A DNA stretch of 64,000 bases from Hahnella aquatica (GCA_965194505.1 OZ239144.1:1240001-1304000); one strand, 5' to 3'. Shown: positions 6,994 through 15,039, numbered from the stretch's first letter. Notes: generated by a model from the sequence alone, not told the origin. Made by a program: numbers and translations.

Positions 6994-9900
6994 ATGAATC
7001 CCAGTTCGAACCCCTCGCGACAATCGACGATCGATTGGTACTCGGAGAATGCTGATGCATTCTCGAGAAGCGCAGATTCTGCTGAGATGTCAGAGCTATA
7101 TTCCCGTTTCCTACCTTACCTCCCTGAGGGTGCGCATATTCTTGACGCCGGCTGCGGTAACGGCAGAGACAGCCTCTTTTTTAAGGAAAAAGGTTACCAA
7201 GTAACCGCCTTCGATCTATCTCCGGAAATGGCTCGCCGGGCAAGTGTACTCATTGCACAAGACGCTGTCGTTCGGGATTTTTCGGACGTTAAGGAGCTGC
7301 AACACTATGAAGGCATTTGGGCCTGCGCGAGCCTCCTCCATGTCCCTTATGCAGAACTGGGACAGATACTTAGTCAACTAGCACACGCCTTAAAAGAGAA
7401 CGGCGTGCTCTATCTAAGCTTCAAAAAGGGGGATGGCGAACGGCTGAAGGATGGCCGCCAGTTTACCGACGCAACAAAGACCCGAATTCAAACAATCCTC
7501 TCCGAAATTCCCATACTACTGCCGCTCGAATTCTGGGAGACGGAGGACACAAGACCTGATCGAGCGGGCGAAGTTTGGATAAATGCCCTAATCAAGCGCA
7601 TTGGCGAACGCCGGCTATGCACCGGGGGAGCGAAGCCCCTCTTACCGCAGCTATGCAAGAGCATCGCTCACGCCCAAAAGATCGACCTAGCTGTCGCTTT
7701 CGTTAAGGTCACCGGCCTTCGACTACTCCTACCCGACCTAATAGCCTCCGTAACGAATAGATCTGCCCAACTGCGCTTTCTCTGCAGTGACTATCTGGGC
7801 CTAACGGATCCCGAGGCGCTTCGACACCTAATGCTTTTAAAGGAAATGGGCTCTGATGTTCGTCTCTTCATTACAAGGCCCGACCAAAGCTTTCATTTGA
7901 AAGCTTATCTTTTCACGGTCGATCCAAATAGTCAGGGAGCAAGAACCTGCGCGTACATTGGCTCAAGCAATATAAGCGCAATGGCCTTGAAAGATGGTAT
8001 CGAATGGAATGTTCGGATCGATCACCCCACAGAGACCGCATTTTTAGAGGCTCAGCAAGAGTTCGATCTCTTATTCCAAGATTCAGAGGCTAGAGAACTT
8101 ACCCATGAATTAATCGACGACTACGAGAGGCGAAGACGGCCTCCAAGTAGCCAGATCTCTCCGGGAAGCGATGAAAAGGAGCCGCCCCCGCAACCAAACA
8201 GAATTCAGGAGGAAGCCCTCAAGGCGCTCGACCAGACACGAACACAAGGGTATCGCAGGGGGCTGGTGGTTCTCGCCACCGGACTCGGCAAGACCTGGCT
8301 GGCTGCCTTTGATGCGAGGCAGATGGGTGCGAAGACCATACTGTTTGTCGCCCACCGGGAGGAGATACTTCGTCAGGCAGCCTCGACTTTTCTTCGAATT
8401 CAACCCCATGCGAGGGCTGGATACTACATGGGAGCGCAGCGTGATGAGGCGGCCAACCTGCTCTTTGCCTCTGTACAGACCTTAGGGCGAGAGGAGAACC
8501 TATCCAAGTTTGAGCCAACTCATTTTGACTATGTGGTGATAGATGAATTTCATCACGCATCTGCACACACTTATCGCAGATTGCTAAGACACTTTACCCC
8601 CCGGTTTCTACTTGGCCTTACTGCGACACCAGACCGCACTGATCAAGCGGACATTCTGGCTCTCTGCGACGATAACCTTGTCCATGACACAAACCTCTTG
8701 ATCGGTATTGAACAGGGTTTTCTTGTGCCGTTTCACTATTTCGGCATTTACGACGAGCGTGTCAATTACACAGAAATACCTTGGCGGAACGGCAAATTTG
8801 ATCCCACCGCATTGTCAGCCCGCGTATCGACGCAAGAAAGGGCAGACCACGCCTTGAGAATCTGGAACCTGCGCGGCAGAGACAGAACTCTGGCTTTCTG
8901 CGTATCAATGAGCCACGCCGAGTTCATGTCGCGACATTTCAAGAGTGCCGGTGTTGCCTGTGCTGCCGTCCACTCCGAGTCAGATATGAGCCGTGGAGAG
9001 GCATTGGAACTGCTCTCAAAGGGAGAACTTAAGGTCATATTTAGTGTGGACCTTTTCAATGAGGGAGTCGATCTGCCGAGCATTGACACGATCATGATGC
9101 TCAGGCCAACCGAGTCAAAAATCTTGTTTCTACAACAGCTAGGGCGTGGCCTGCGAAAGTCACCCAGCAAGGAGAGTCTCGTAGTCTTGGACTTCATAGG
9201 CAACCACCGGGCCTTTTTGAATCGACCCCAAGCTCTTCTTGGAATCAGTGGCGGCTATCAGGCGATTGCGAGATTCGCCGAGGACGTCCAAGCAGAAGCA
9301 CTCGATCTTCCTCCGGGCTGCATGATCAATTACGACCTGGCCCTCATCGACTTCATGCGGCAGCTATCAACGACTCGTCAGGATAGTCTTTACCTCGATC
9401 TAAAAGAACAACTCTCCCGACGCCCAACACTGTGCGAGTTTGCCAGGGCGGGGGGCAGTCCAGCCGAGATTCGTAAACAAAGTAAAAGTTGGTTTCACTT
9501 TCTCAGTCGTCAGGGCGACCTGTCCGAACATGAGAAGCGAGTTGAGACGGAGCATGAAGATTTCCTCACGTCGATTGAAACGGAGCGAATGAGCAAATGC
9601 TTCAAGATGATTTTGCTTGAGGCCTTTGGAGAACTTGGCGGATGGCACGGCCCGGTCAAACTCCCTGACCTTACCGAACATAGTTGGAAAATCATCTCTC
9701 GTAGACCTAAGCTTTTCAACGAAGTTGCCGAGAAGGCAAGGGCCTCTGAGAGTGGGACAAGTAAGGTCTGGAGTGACTACTGGCTTGAGAATCCGGTGAA
9801 TGCCTGGATAGGAGAGTCTCGAAAGGACCCCGACGCCGCGTGGTTTCAGTTAGAGGACAGTGTATTCCAGGCGCGATTCGACGTCGCAATTGGCAATGCG

Positions 9901-10437
9901 GAGATCCTCGAGAGTATGGTTCTCGAGATCATCTCTTTCCGCCTAGGACGATTCGAGGCAGCAGTTAATGAATCATCAGTCACTAGCTCTTCGGAGCCGT
10001 TGTCGCCTCGAGCGCGGCAATCAAAGCTCAAGGTTGGCATAGGAGATACGGTTTATCGAAAAGACATCCCGGCACTTTTCGATGAATCGTTTGTTGCCGC
10101 GACATGGAATAGCGGACACGTCGTGATCCGACCCAAGGGAGTTCATGTCCTTATGGTCAATCTTGACCAGAGTGGCGTCGTTGGTGGGAGCGGACGTATC
10201 AATCGATGGCTAGATTCAGACACCTTCTGCTGGATAAGTCAGAACTCCACAGACGAGAATGGAAAGCGAGGTAAGGAGATTATTCAACATCGTTTACAGG
10301 GGTTTAGCATTCATCTGTTTATTAGAAACGCAAAGACGCTCGGTGGGAAGGCAGCTCCTTTTACATATCTTGGGGAAGTCGAGTATCAAGGCCACGTCGG
10401 AACAAGACCGATGACGGTGACATTTAGGCTCGTCTAG
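6994..10437 (+). CDS. Methyltransferase-PLD-SF2 helicase-DUF3427 fusion (candidate defence protein)
   Basis: This is a 1147-residue four-domain protein. Residues ~10-200 form a class I SAM methyltransferase (motif I DAGCGNG at 51-57, acidic D74). Residues ~205-380 form a phospholipase D-like nuclease module (HLK at 301-303, GSSN at 323-326). Residues ~400-740 form an SF2 helicase (ATGLGKT 428-434, DEFH 517-520, TATP 543-546, QQLGRGLR 714-721). The rest ends in a DUF3427-like domain (GFSIHLFIRNAK and PFTYLGEVEY). PLD-helicase-DUF3427 proteins are known; the added N-terminal methyltransferase makes this unusual. The gene is alone between TA modules, more AT-rich than core genes, with its ATG preceded by an AT-rich 5' region (6887-6993). 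Nucleic-acid restriction or repair is inferred, not shown. Confidence 0.88.
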   Translation: MNPSSNPSRQSTIDWYSENADAFSRSADSAEMSELYSRFLPYLPEGAHILDAGCGNGRDSLFFKEKGYQVTAFDLSPEMARRASVLIAQDAVVRDFSDVKELQHYEGIWACASLLHVPYAELGQILSQLAHALKENGVLYLSFKKGDGERLKDGRQFTDATKTRIQTILSEIPILLPLEFWETEDTRPDRAGEVWINALIKRIGERRLCTGGAKPLLPQLCKSIAHAQKIDLAVAFVKVTGLRLLLPDLIASVTNRSAQLRFLCSDYLGLTDPEALRHLMLLKEMGSDVRLFITRPDQSFHLKAYLFTVDPNSQGARTCAYIGSSNISAMALKDGIEWNVRIDHPTETAFLEAQQEFDLLFQDSEARELTHELIDDYERRRRPPSSQISPGSDEKEPPPQPNRIQEEALKALDQTRTQGYRRGLVVLATGLGKTWLAAFDARQMGAKTILFVAHREEILRQAASTFLRIQPHARAGYYMGAQRDEAANLLFASVQTLGREENLSKFEPTHFDYVVIDEFHHASAHTYRRLLRHFTPRFLLGLTATPDRTDQADILALCDDNLVHDTNLLIGIEQGFLVPFHYFGIYDERVNYTEIPWRNGKFDPTALSARVSTQERADHALRIWNLRGRDRTLAFCVSMSHAEFMSRHFKSAGVACAAVHSESDMSRGEALELLSKGELKVIFSVDLFNEGVDLPSIDTIMMLRPTESKILFLQQLGRGLRKSPSKESLVVLDFIGNHRAFLNRPQALLGISGGYQAIARFAEDVQAEALDLPPGCMINYDLALIDFMRQLSTTRQDSLYLDLKEQLSRRPTLCEFARAGGSPAEIRKQSKSWFHFLSRQGDLSEHEKRVETEHEDFLTSIETERMSKCFKMILLEAFGELGGWHGPVKLPDLTEHSWKIISRRPKLFNEVAEKARASESGTSKVWSDYWLENPVNAWIGESRKDPDAAWFQLEDSVFQARFDVAIGNAEILESMVLEIISFRLGRFEAAVNESSVTSSSEPLSPRARQSKLKVGIGDTVYRKDIPALFDESFVAATWNSGHVVIRPKGVHVLMVNLDQSGVVGGSGRINRWLDSDTFCWISQNSTDENGKRGKEIIQHRLQGFSIHLFIRNAKTLGGKAAPFTYLGEVEYQGHVGTRPMTVTFRLV

Positions 10438-10572
10438 CAGCGTTCTTACGCTGGGTGTTTTGGTGCTCGGCTCAAAGAGATGAAGAACTCGACTCTCTAT
10501 GGTCCGCGCATCAACAGCCGATCCCCAAACCGGACGACTCAAAACTAATATGAGGTCGATGCAAGCGTTGTA

Positions 10573-10601
10573 TTGACAATGTAAACATTAAGAATCAGGA
10601 T
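10573..10601 (+). promoter_or_regulatory. Putative promoter with palindromic operator
   Basis: A perfect TTGACA (10573-10578) is followed at 17 bases by a weak -10 (CAGGAT, 10596-10601). The palindrome AATGTAAACATT (10578-10589) sits inside the spacer. This fits autoregulation by the ribbon-helix-helix protein encoded downstream. The remainder of the 10438-10654 gap shows no gene. Confidence 0.4.
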
Positions 10602-10654
10602 AACGACATTGAATAAGACCATCCTCTATCGAGGCACACCCCATCTCCTCATCT

Positions 10655-10957
10655 ATGCGAACTGAACCACTGAAGATGCGACTGCAAAGAGATCGGCCGA
10701 TGACCACGGTCACCGTTCGCATGCCGAAGGACGTGGTCGAATCCATGAAGGCAATCGCCCCAATTCGTGGCCTATCTGGCTACCAGTCGTTGCTGAAGCT
10801 TTATCTTAGTGAGGGGCTCAGACGCGATGAAGCGCTGCTGGAGAACCCTATAGCCACCTTCATCGAGGCGCTGCGCGAGCAGGGTGTGCCTGCGGCCGCG
10901 ATTGAGAAGGCATCGAAGGTGACCTTAAAACGAAGCGCGAGCGCACAAAAGGTCTAA
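10655..10957 (+). CDS. Ribbon-helix-helix (antitoxin-like) protein
   Basis: This 100-residue protein has a central ribbon-helix-helix segment, TTVTVRMPKDVVESMKAIAPIRGLSGYQSLLKLYLSEGL, like BrnA/CopG antitoxins. A further helical tail follows. No toxin gene lies beside it: 10958-11137 holds no recognisable frame. It may be an orphan antitoxin or an autonomous repressor. A palindrome overlapping its presumed promoter supports autoregulation. The start has no clear ribosome-binding site, so a shorter form from the internal ATG (MTTVTV) is possible. Confidence 0.7.
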   Translation: MRTEPLKMRLQRDRPMTTVTVRMPKDVVESMKAIAPIRGLSGYQSLLKLYLSEGLRRDEALLENPIATFIEALREQGVPAAAIEKASKVTLKRSASAQKV

Positions 10958-11137
10958 TCGGACAAAGCCTCGGGGCAGCCGATACCGGCCCGGACCTTCA
11001 GCCCAGAGGTGCGCTTCGCCAGAGCCCCAAGGGCATCACGCTCATAAGCCCAACCAAACCAATCGGCCCCGCAAAGGCAAGCAATTGGACTTCTGCTCCG
11101 TACAGAGCAAGTAGCGTGACAAAGGGTTGGCACGCGA

Positions 11138-11416
11138 CTAGGCGTGCTGGAGTTGAATCTCCGGTTTGGTTCCAGTCGCCTCTGCATAACGATAGAGACT
11201 TTTCAGACTCGGTAACGAACTTCCTGCTTCGAGTCGCGCAATGACTGACTGAGTGGTGCCCATACGTTGGGCCACCTCTTCTTGCGTCAGTCCCGCCCGG
11301 ACCCGCGCAGCGATGAAAGTCTTGGCGAGGGCAAATTCAGGTGTCATCTCGTCGTAGGCTTTTTTCACCTTCGCATCGGCAAGCCAATCTCTCTTGAGTT
11401 TTTTTAAGCTGCTCAT
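11138..11416 (-). CDS. XRE-family antitoxin (HigA-like), toxin partner decayed
   Basis: This 92-residue antitoxin has a helix-turn-helix at LTQEEVAQRMGTTQSVIARLEAG and SLPSLKSLYRYAEATGTKPEI, the layout of HigA proteins paired with Gp49-like HigB toxins. Its ATG overlaps the stop (ATGA) of a short toxin remnant at 11413-11490. The antitoxin frame is intact while the toxin is not, so it can no longer protect against a local partner. Confidence 0.85.
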   Translation of the reverse strand: MSSLKKLKRDWLADAKVKKAYDEMTPEFALAKTFIAARVRAGLTQEEVAQRMGTTQSVIARLEAGSSLPSLKSLYRYAEATGTKPEIQLQHA

Positions 11417-11490
11417 TTTTTCAGTTCCTTCGCTCTAGTACGTGCAATCTCAATTGCGGCCGTCGGTGTCTTATGCGTCTGCGATAAGTG
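11413..11490 (-). pseudogene. HigB-type toxin, 3' remnant
   Basis: Only the last 25 codons remain: they read SQTHKTPTAAIEIARTRAKE and end in LKK. This is the usual C-terminus of Gp49-like HigB toxins (KKTQKTPxxAIxxA). An in-frame TGA lies just upstream and no further homology is seen in 11491-11565. The stop overlaps the antitoxin ATG as in intact modules, so this is a 5'-deleted toxin gene. Confidence 0.7.
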
Positions 11491-11565
11491 TCAAGGCGTT
11501 TGTTTGGCAGATCACTCTGTGATCCAGGTCAACCGAAACAATGCTTCCTAACGCTGCAGATGCAA

Positions 11566-11934
11566 TCAGGTTTTCCGCTTTAGCCGCTCAACTTCGGCGC
11601 GAAACGCTGGGGTTAGTTCTGCGATGAGGTTCTCAATGTCGCGTACTTGATGTTGAACCGAAAGCACTGCGATGCCTTGGGGCAAGCGGTCGTAGATCAC
11701 GAAGTGCTGCCGCGCAGGAACCATCAGAAACGGCACCGAGCGGTACAACCGCAACCGCCCCGTCTCAGGGTTGGAGGCAGCAACGCGCATCGCCGAGTAA
11801 AGGTCTGCGAGATAGCGGTCCGCAACTTCGTCACCCCATTCCCGGCGTGACCGCGTGTAAATTCGGCGCAAATCCAGCGCTGCATTTCGGGTCAGCAGGA
11901 ATGTGGCGGGCGCTGGCACATCATTGCCAGCCAT
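11566..11934 (-). CDS. parE: ParE-type toxin
   Basis: This 122-residue RelE/ParE-fold toxin shows FLLTRNAALDLRRIYTRSRREWG, ADRYLADLYSAM and ARQHFVIYDRL, then IAVLSVQHQVRDIE, typical of ParE gyrase inhibitors. ATG 11934 is taken because it overlaps the end of parD by 14 bases; the longer frame is parD read in another phase. The tail beyond VRDIE is longer than usual (about 20 residues, Lys/Arg-rich). Confidence 0.85.
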   Translation of the reverse strand: MAGNDVPAPATFLLTRNAALDLRRIYTRSRREWGDEVADRYLADLYSAMRVAASNPETGRLRLYRSVPFLMVPARQHFVIYDRLPQGIAVLSVQHQVRDIENLIAELTPAFRAEVERLKRKT

Positions 11935-12190
11935 CGGCTTCCTTGCGGTCGAGTACCGCCATGTCGGTCTTGAAATCGCCGCTTGACGCAATGACGCGAC
12001 CCGCCGCCACGTCGCGGTAACCCGCGAGAATGGCATCCTGCAAAAGCTGGCCATCGCGCCTTTCCATGTCGCGGCGAATCAGGTCGCGCACGTATTCGCT
12101 AGGTGTTTCGTAAAGACCTGCCTCACCGACCATTCGATCCACGAATTCAGCAAGGGGTTGCGACAGGCGGGCGTTGATGCGTTCGGACAC
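11921..12190 (-). CDS. parD: ParD-type antitoxin
   Basis: This 89-residue antitoxin opens with the ribbon-helix-helix part ERINARLSQPLAEFVDRMV and YETPSEYVRDLIRRDMERRD, then a toxin-binding tail. It precedes and overlaps parE, the classic parDE order. GAGGAACTC-type sequence upstream of the ATG offers a weak ribosome-binding site. The intergenic stretch 12191-12441 beyond it contains no gene I can support. Confidence 0.88.
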   Translation of the reverse strand: MSERINARLSQPLAEFVDRMVGEAGLYETPSEYVRDLIRRDMERRDGQLLQDAILAGYRDVAAGRVIASSGDFKTDMAVLDRKEADGWQ

Positions 12191-12441
12191 GAGGAACTCC
12201 CAGAGCGGTCAGATACTTCCATTGTCGCATGGACGGCCATCTCTGTCGCAACTATTGCCCACACAGGAGGCAACCAGCCCATAGTTCGCCATCCGCTTTA
12301 GGGCGAGGGAACGGGTTCCCCGTCGCCGCCCCCTCACAAGCGGGGGCCACATGCTGGGGAAAGACTATGTGGGACCGCTGCTCGATGGGTGGTTGGTGGG
12401 CCAGGATGCAAGCCGTGAGCGCCCACAGAATCGTTAAATAA

Positions 12442-12549
12442 GGGCCTTGTCGTGTATGGCGCCACACGCTACAAAGTGGGAACTGGCGCCTTACATTTAG
12501 GTTTGAAAACGGAGATGCAGTATTAGTGAACTACCAGGACTACCACTGA
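12442..12549 (+). pseudogene. HigB/GraT toxin, 3' remnant
   Basis: This 35-codon open stretch after a TAA ends in NWRLTFRFENGDAVLVNYQD then YH and a stop, the hallmark C-terminus of HigB/GraT toxins. Nothing upstream resembles the toxin's N-terminal two thirds. It lies seven bases before an intact higA, in the normal toxin-first order. The toxin is therefore dead and the antitoxin kept. Confidence 0.78.
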
Positions 12550-12556
12550 GGCAACC

Positions 12557-12877
12557 ATGAACTCAATGTTTAATCCCCCGCACCCAGGCTTAACGCTGCG
12601 TGATGACATTTTGCCCGCGCTTGGCTTACAAGTTGGCCAGGCCGCGGCCCAACTCGATGTCGACCGCACGACTTTGTCGAAAGTGCTCAACGGTCGCGCA
12701 TCCATAAGTCCCGCGATGGCACTCAGAATTGAGCGCTGGCTTGGCCCTGAACACGGTGGAGCGGCAGAGGTGTGGCTTGCCCAGCAGGCTGCTTATGATT
12801 TGTGGCAAGCACGCCAAGCAACAAAAGCATCGAAGACCCTATCCCAGGTGAAGGCCCTTAAGCTTCAGTCTGCCTGA
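12557..12877 (+). CDS. higA: HigA-type antitoxin, toxin partner decayed
   Basis: This 106-residue XRE antitoxin has HPGLTLRDDILPALGLQVGQ, the HTH AAAQLDVDRTTLSKVLNGRASIS, and RWLGPEHGGAAEVWLAQQAAYD, the standard HigA pattern. ATG 12557 (or the in-frame ATG 12566) follows GAGGCAACC. The upstream higB survives only as a 3' fragment. It could still act as a repressor or neutralise related toxins elsewhere. Confidence 0.9.
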   Translation: MNSMFNPPHPGLTLRDDILPALGLQVGQAAAQLDVDRTTLSKVLNGRASISPAMALRIERWLGPEHGGAAEVWLAQQAAYDLWQARQATKASKTLSQVKALKLQSA

Positions 12878-13005
12878 TCGCTTCATGTCTCACTTCAATC
12901 AATACGAGGTAGCAAAAAGCCTGGGCAAGACCTATGAGCAAAACGCCGTCATATGGTGTGGACCCGATGCTGTGCCAAAGCTGTTTTTGCTCGTCTAAAA
13001 AATTC

Positions 13006-13034
13006 TTGACACTTCAAATTCAACACCACAGAAT
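13006..13034 (+). promoter_or_regulatory. Strong candidate sigma-70 promoter
   Basis: TTGACA at 13006-13011 is perfect and CAGAAT at 13029-13034 follows a 17-base spacer. Transcription would start near 13041, giving a leader of about 180 bases before the 13224 gene. Bases 12878-13005 between higA and this promoter show no gene. Confidence 0.7.
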
Positions 13035-13040
13035 TGCAAC

Positions 13041-13175
13041 GTACATAAAGAGTCTGGGCTGACGCCCTCGCCAACCTGCCCTTCCCGGGCAAGGTGGTTC
13101 GCCAATTGGCTATGTGACCGGCAACGGTAACCAAGCGGGAAGCGTCAGCCCTCTCATCCGCAGAGGGCTTTTTCA
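13041..13175 (+). ncRNA. Structured leader RNA with mutually exclusive terminator (riboswitch-like)
   Basis: A perfect 10-bp helix pairs GGGCTGACGC (13056-13065) with GCGTCAGCCC (13142-13151), enclosing about 76 bases. Inside are at least two hairpins: ACCTGCCC with GGGCAAGGT (13074-13095) and GCCAATTGGC (13101-13110). An intrinsic terminator follows whose left arm reuses 13147-13151. The closing helix and the terminator therefore cannot form together, the layout of an attenuator or riboswitch. I match it to no known class. It could instead be a stand-alone small RNA ended by the terminator. Confidence 0.65.
13147..13174 (+). terminator. Intrinsic terminator overlapping the leader helix
   Basis: AGCCCTCT (13147-13154) pairs perfectly with AGAGGGCT (13162-13169) across a seven-base loop, followed by a T-run. 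It lies about 50 bases before the 13224 start codon, so it would stop transcription in the leader unless the alternative helix forms. A boxA-like TTCTTTAACA follows at 13196-13205. Confidence 0.8.
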
Positions 13176-13223
13176 TTTCCGGCCCTCCGCAATCGTTCTT
13201 TAACAACACGGAGGAGTAGAACC

Positions 13224-13496
13224 ATGGCGAAAGTCATAGAGAACGGGCGTTTCACGTCCGTGGCGGTTGAACACAATGGTCCGCAGTTCCAGATCTGGCG
13301 GTTCGACCGCGAACAACGCGAGTACGAGGTGTCCTGCATCAAGAAGGGTGGCCTTGCGGTCACGTTCAGAGATGTCGATGCTGATGAACTCGCAGCAGAC
13401 CTTGCGGCGGTTCACAAGGGGCGCAGTACCCCCGAGGCCCTCGAAGCCAAACTCGCAGCAAAAATCGATGCCTTCTTGGCAAGCATCGAGCAGTAA
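13224..13496 (+). CDS. Hypothetical protein (90 aa)
   Basis: I do not recognise this family. It is a small, soluble-looking protein with no signal peptide or membrane helix. An N-terminal beta-rich half (RFTSVAVEHNGPQFQIWRF) is followed by an Ala-rich helical tail (STPEALEAKLAAKIDAFLA). GGAGGAG lies about nine bases before the ATG, a strong ribosome-binding site. It is the first gene after the structured leader RNA and shares its strand with 13601. A GC-rich hairpin (13506-13526) lies in the 104-base gap between the two. Confidence 0.75.
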   Translation: MAKVIENGRFTSVAVEHNGPQFQIWRFDREQREYEVSCIKKGGLAVTFRDVDADELAADLAAVHKGRSTPEALEAKLAAKIDAFLASIEQ

Positions 13497-13600
13497 GGAA
13501 GTGCGCCAGGGGCCCCGCGCCCCTGGATGCAAGACGGGGGATTTATTCCAAATTGCCAGCCCGTGCATGTTGCAGAACTGGCTAAACAAGGAGCATCAGA

Positions 13601-14380
13601 ATGACACAAGCAATCGATTTGCAGTTCCGGCCTCAGTCTTATTTTTGGGCCAAGGACCACGGCATTGCCCTGGCGAGCGACATCAAGGGCGCCAACCGCC
13701 GACACATCTATGAACTGGCCCTGCGGAGCAATGAGGCAGACCAGCTCAGCCCCGCATTCAGCCAGCACGCGCTGCACGAAGAAGACCGCCGGCTATTGGG
13801 GCGCATTCACCCCTCCTTCATGGGCGGGGAGTACCTACCCAACACCGGGCGCCAGGAGGTGGAGATCGCGAGAATCACCATTGCCTCGACCACTCGCGAT
13901 GTCACCTGTGTCTATGCGCGGCCGCTGGGCCGACGCATTGCCTATCGCATCGTCGATGAGTACAACGGCGACACCATCACGGGGCCAGCCAAGCGCACCA
14001 GCATCCAGCCCCTTGGACTGGGCGCCTTGGTGAAGTTCTTCATCACCGGGTGGGATCTTCTTCAGTGCCTGGATTACAACTTCGGTGAAGACGGTTACCC
14101 CAGGGAAGAGACCCATGACTTCATCGTGGATGCGAGCAGCAGTTTTTACTCGCAGTTTGGTCGGGCCATCACCGAGGAGGTGGATCGGTGGCTGGATGAG
14201 AAGCATGCCAACGACCCGCCCGAGGTGGAGGATGAGGATGAGCGCTCGGCGGAGATCGCGGACAAGGTGGTTGAGGCAGACCCTAAGGGTGCGGACAAGC
14301 CTCTAGACCTGATGAATCTGCCCTTCGATCCAGCGCAGGCGGCGGCGAGAGCCTGCGAGAAGAAGCAGACGGGCAAGTAG
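13601..14380 (+). CDS. Hypothetical protein (259 aa)
   Basis: This is an unrecognised cytoplasmic-type protein. Notable segments are IHPSFMGGEYLP, EVEIARITIASTTRDVTCVY and GRRIAYRIVDEYNG in the middle. There is a very acidic region near residues 200-230 (PPEVEDEDERS) and a Lys-ended tail. No catalytic motif stands out. AAGGAG seven bases before the ATG is a good ribosome-binding site. It probably shares a transcript with the 13224 gene and is followed by a long hairpin at 14409-14480. Confidence 0.78.
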   Translation: MTQAIDLQFRPQSYFWAKDHGIALASDIKGANRRHIYELALRSNEADQLSPAFSQHALHEEDRRLLGRIHPSFMGGEYLPNTGRQEVEIARITIASTTRDVTCVYARPLGRRIAYRIVDEYNGDTITGPAKRTSIQPLGLGALVKFFITGWDLLQCLDYNFGEDGYPREETHDFIVDASSSFYSQFGRAITEEVDRWLDEKHANDPPEVEDEDERSAEIADKVVEADPKGADKPLDLMNLPFDPAQAAARACEKKQTGK

Positions 14381-14408
14381 TTGGCACGCTTGATGCTCTA
14401 TTAAAATC

Positions 14409-14486
14409 AAGACCGACGGTTCTCTGACAACCACACACACGGAACCCTATCCATTGGGTCAGAGCAAACCTGTCGGTCTTTTCTAT
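14409..14486 (+). terminator. Long interrupted hairpin with T-run (terminator or structured RNA)
   Basis: The stem is built from AAGACCGAC (14409-14417) with GTCGGTCTT (14472-14480), GGTT with AACC, and CTCTGAC (14422-14428) with GTCAGAG (14458-14464): about 20 pairs with small bulges and a 29-base loop. TTCT follows. It starts 28 bases after the 13601 stop, so termination is the simplest role. The loop is larger than typical terminators. Bases 14487-14658 show no supported gene. Confidence 0.6.
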
Positions 14487-14658
14487 TGATCAAGATGACA
14501 GACCCAACGCCCACCAACCCATACTCTGAGCTCAGTTTCTGGCGATTTGAGTCGTGGTTGCGCTCCACCAACTCTTGCCGACCATCGTGGCATTTGTGAC
14601 TGGTCTGTTCTAAGCTGACCGCGTCCAACATGCCTGTTGCTATGCGGTCGGAAAGCAC

Positions 14659-15006
14659 ATGATCCAAATCGTGATCTTTGAAAACTCCCAGCAGACGGGT
14701 TGCCTCTACCGGATCGTGCTGGCCGCGGAAGACATCACCCACCAAACTCCTCATGCGTACGTAAGACACCAGGGCGCCAAGTACGCCAAGCGCGAGGCCT
14801 ACGACTGGAGCACACAGGGACGGTTCGCGAGCGAACTGGCCCTTGCCCTAGATCAGCAGCCCTTCTTTTGGGAGTGCCAGGCCGACAAGCCCGCGAAGCA
14901 TCTGGGGCGCCCTCCCCGGCACGAGGGCTATGCCTACTGGGTCACCACCGCTGCCTCGGCCGAGGCGGTGTATTCGCAGTTGATTTCGGGGGCGATTCGG
15001 TCGTAG
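14659..15006 (+). CDS. Hypothetical protein (115 aa)
   Basis: This protein is not recognised. It is small and probably cytoplasmic, with no membrane segment or signal. The sequence IVIFENSQQTGCLYRIVLAA suggests an alpha/beta fold, and WECQADKPAKHLG plus EGYAYWVTTAASAEAVY close it. The ribosome-binding site is weak (CGGAAAG). It has no partner in the expected TA arrangement and is separated from 13601 by the long hairpin, so it may be its own cassette. Confidence 0.6.
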   Translation: MIQIVIFENSQQTGCLYRIVLAAEDITHQTPHAYVRHQGAKYAKREAYDWSTQGRFASELALALDQQPFFWECQADKPAKHLGRPPRHEGYAYWVTTAASAEAVYSQLISGAIRS

Positions 15007-15039
15007 ACCGCGCTCGTCTCTTAATCTCGGCCGAGCAAA

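Noticed and set aside
10958..11137. Possible gene fragment on the minus strand (ERDALGALAKRTSGLKVRAG)
   Set aside because: It looks protein-like for about 35 codons but I cannot match it to any family, and it has no start context.
14407..14769. 120-codon minus-strand frame across the long hairpin and the start of the 14659 gene
   Set aside because: It runs through a hairpin/terminator and overlaps a better plus-strand candidate; composition is not convincing.
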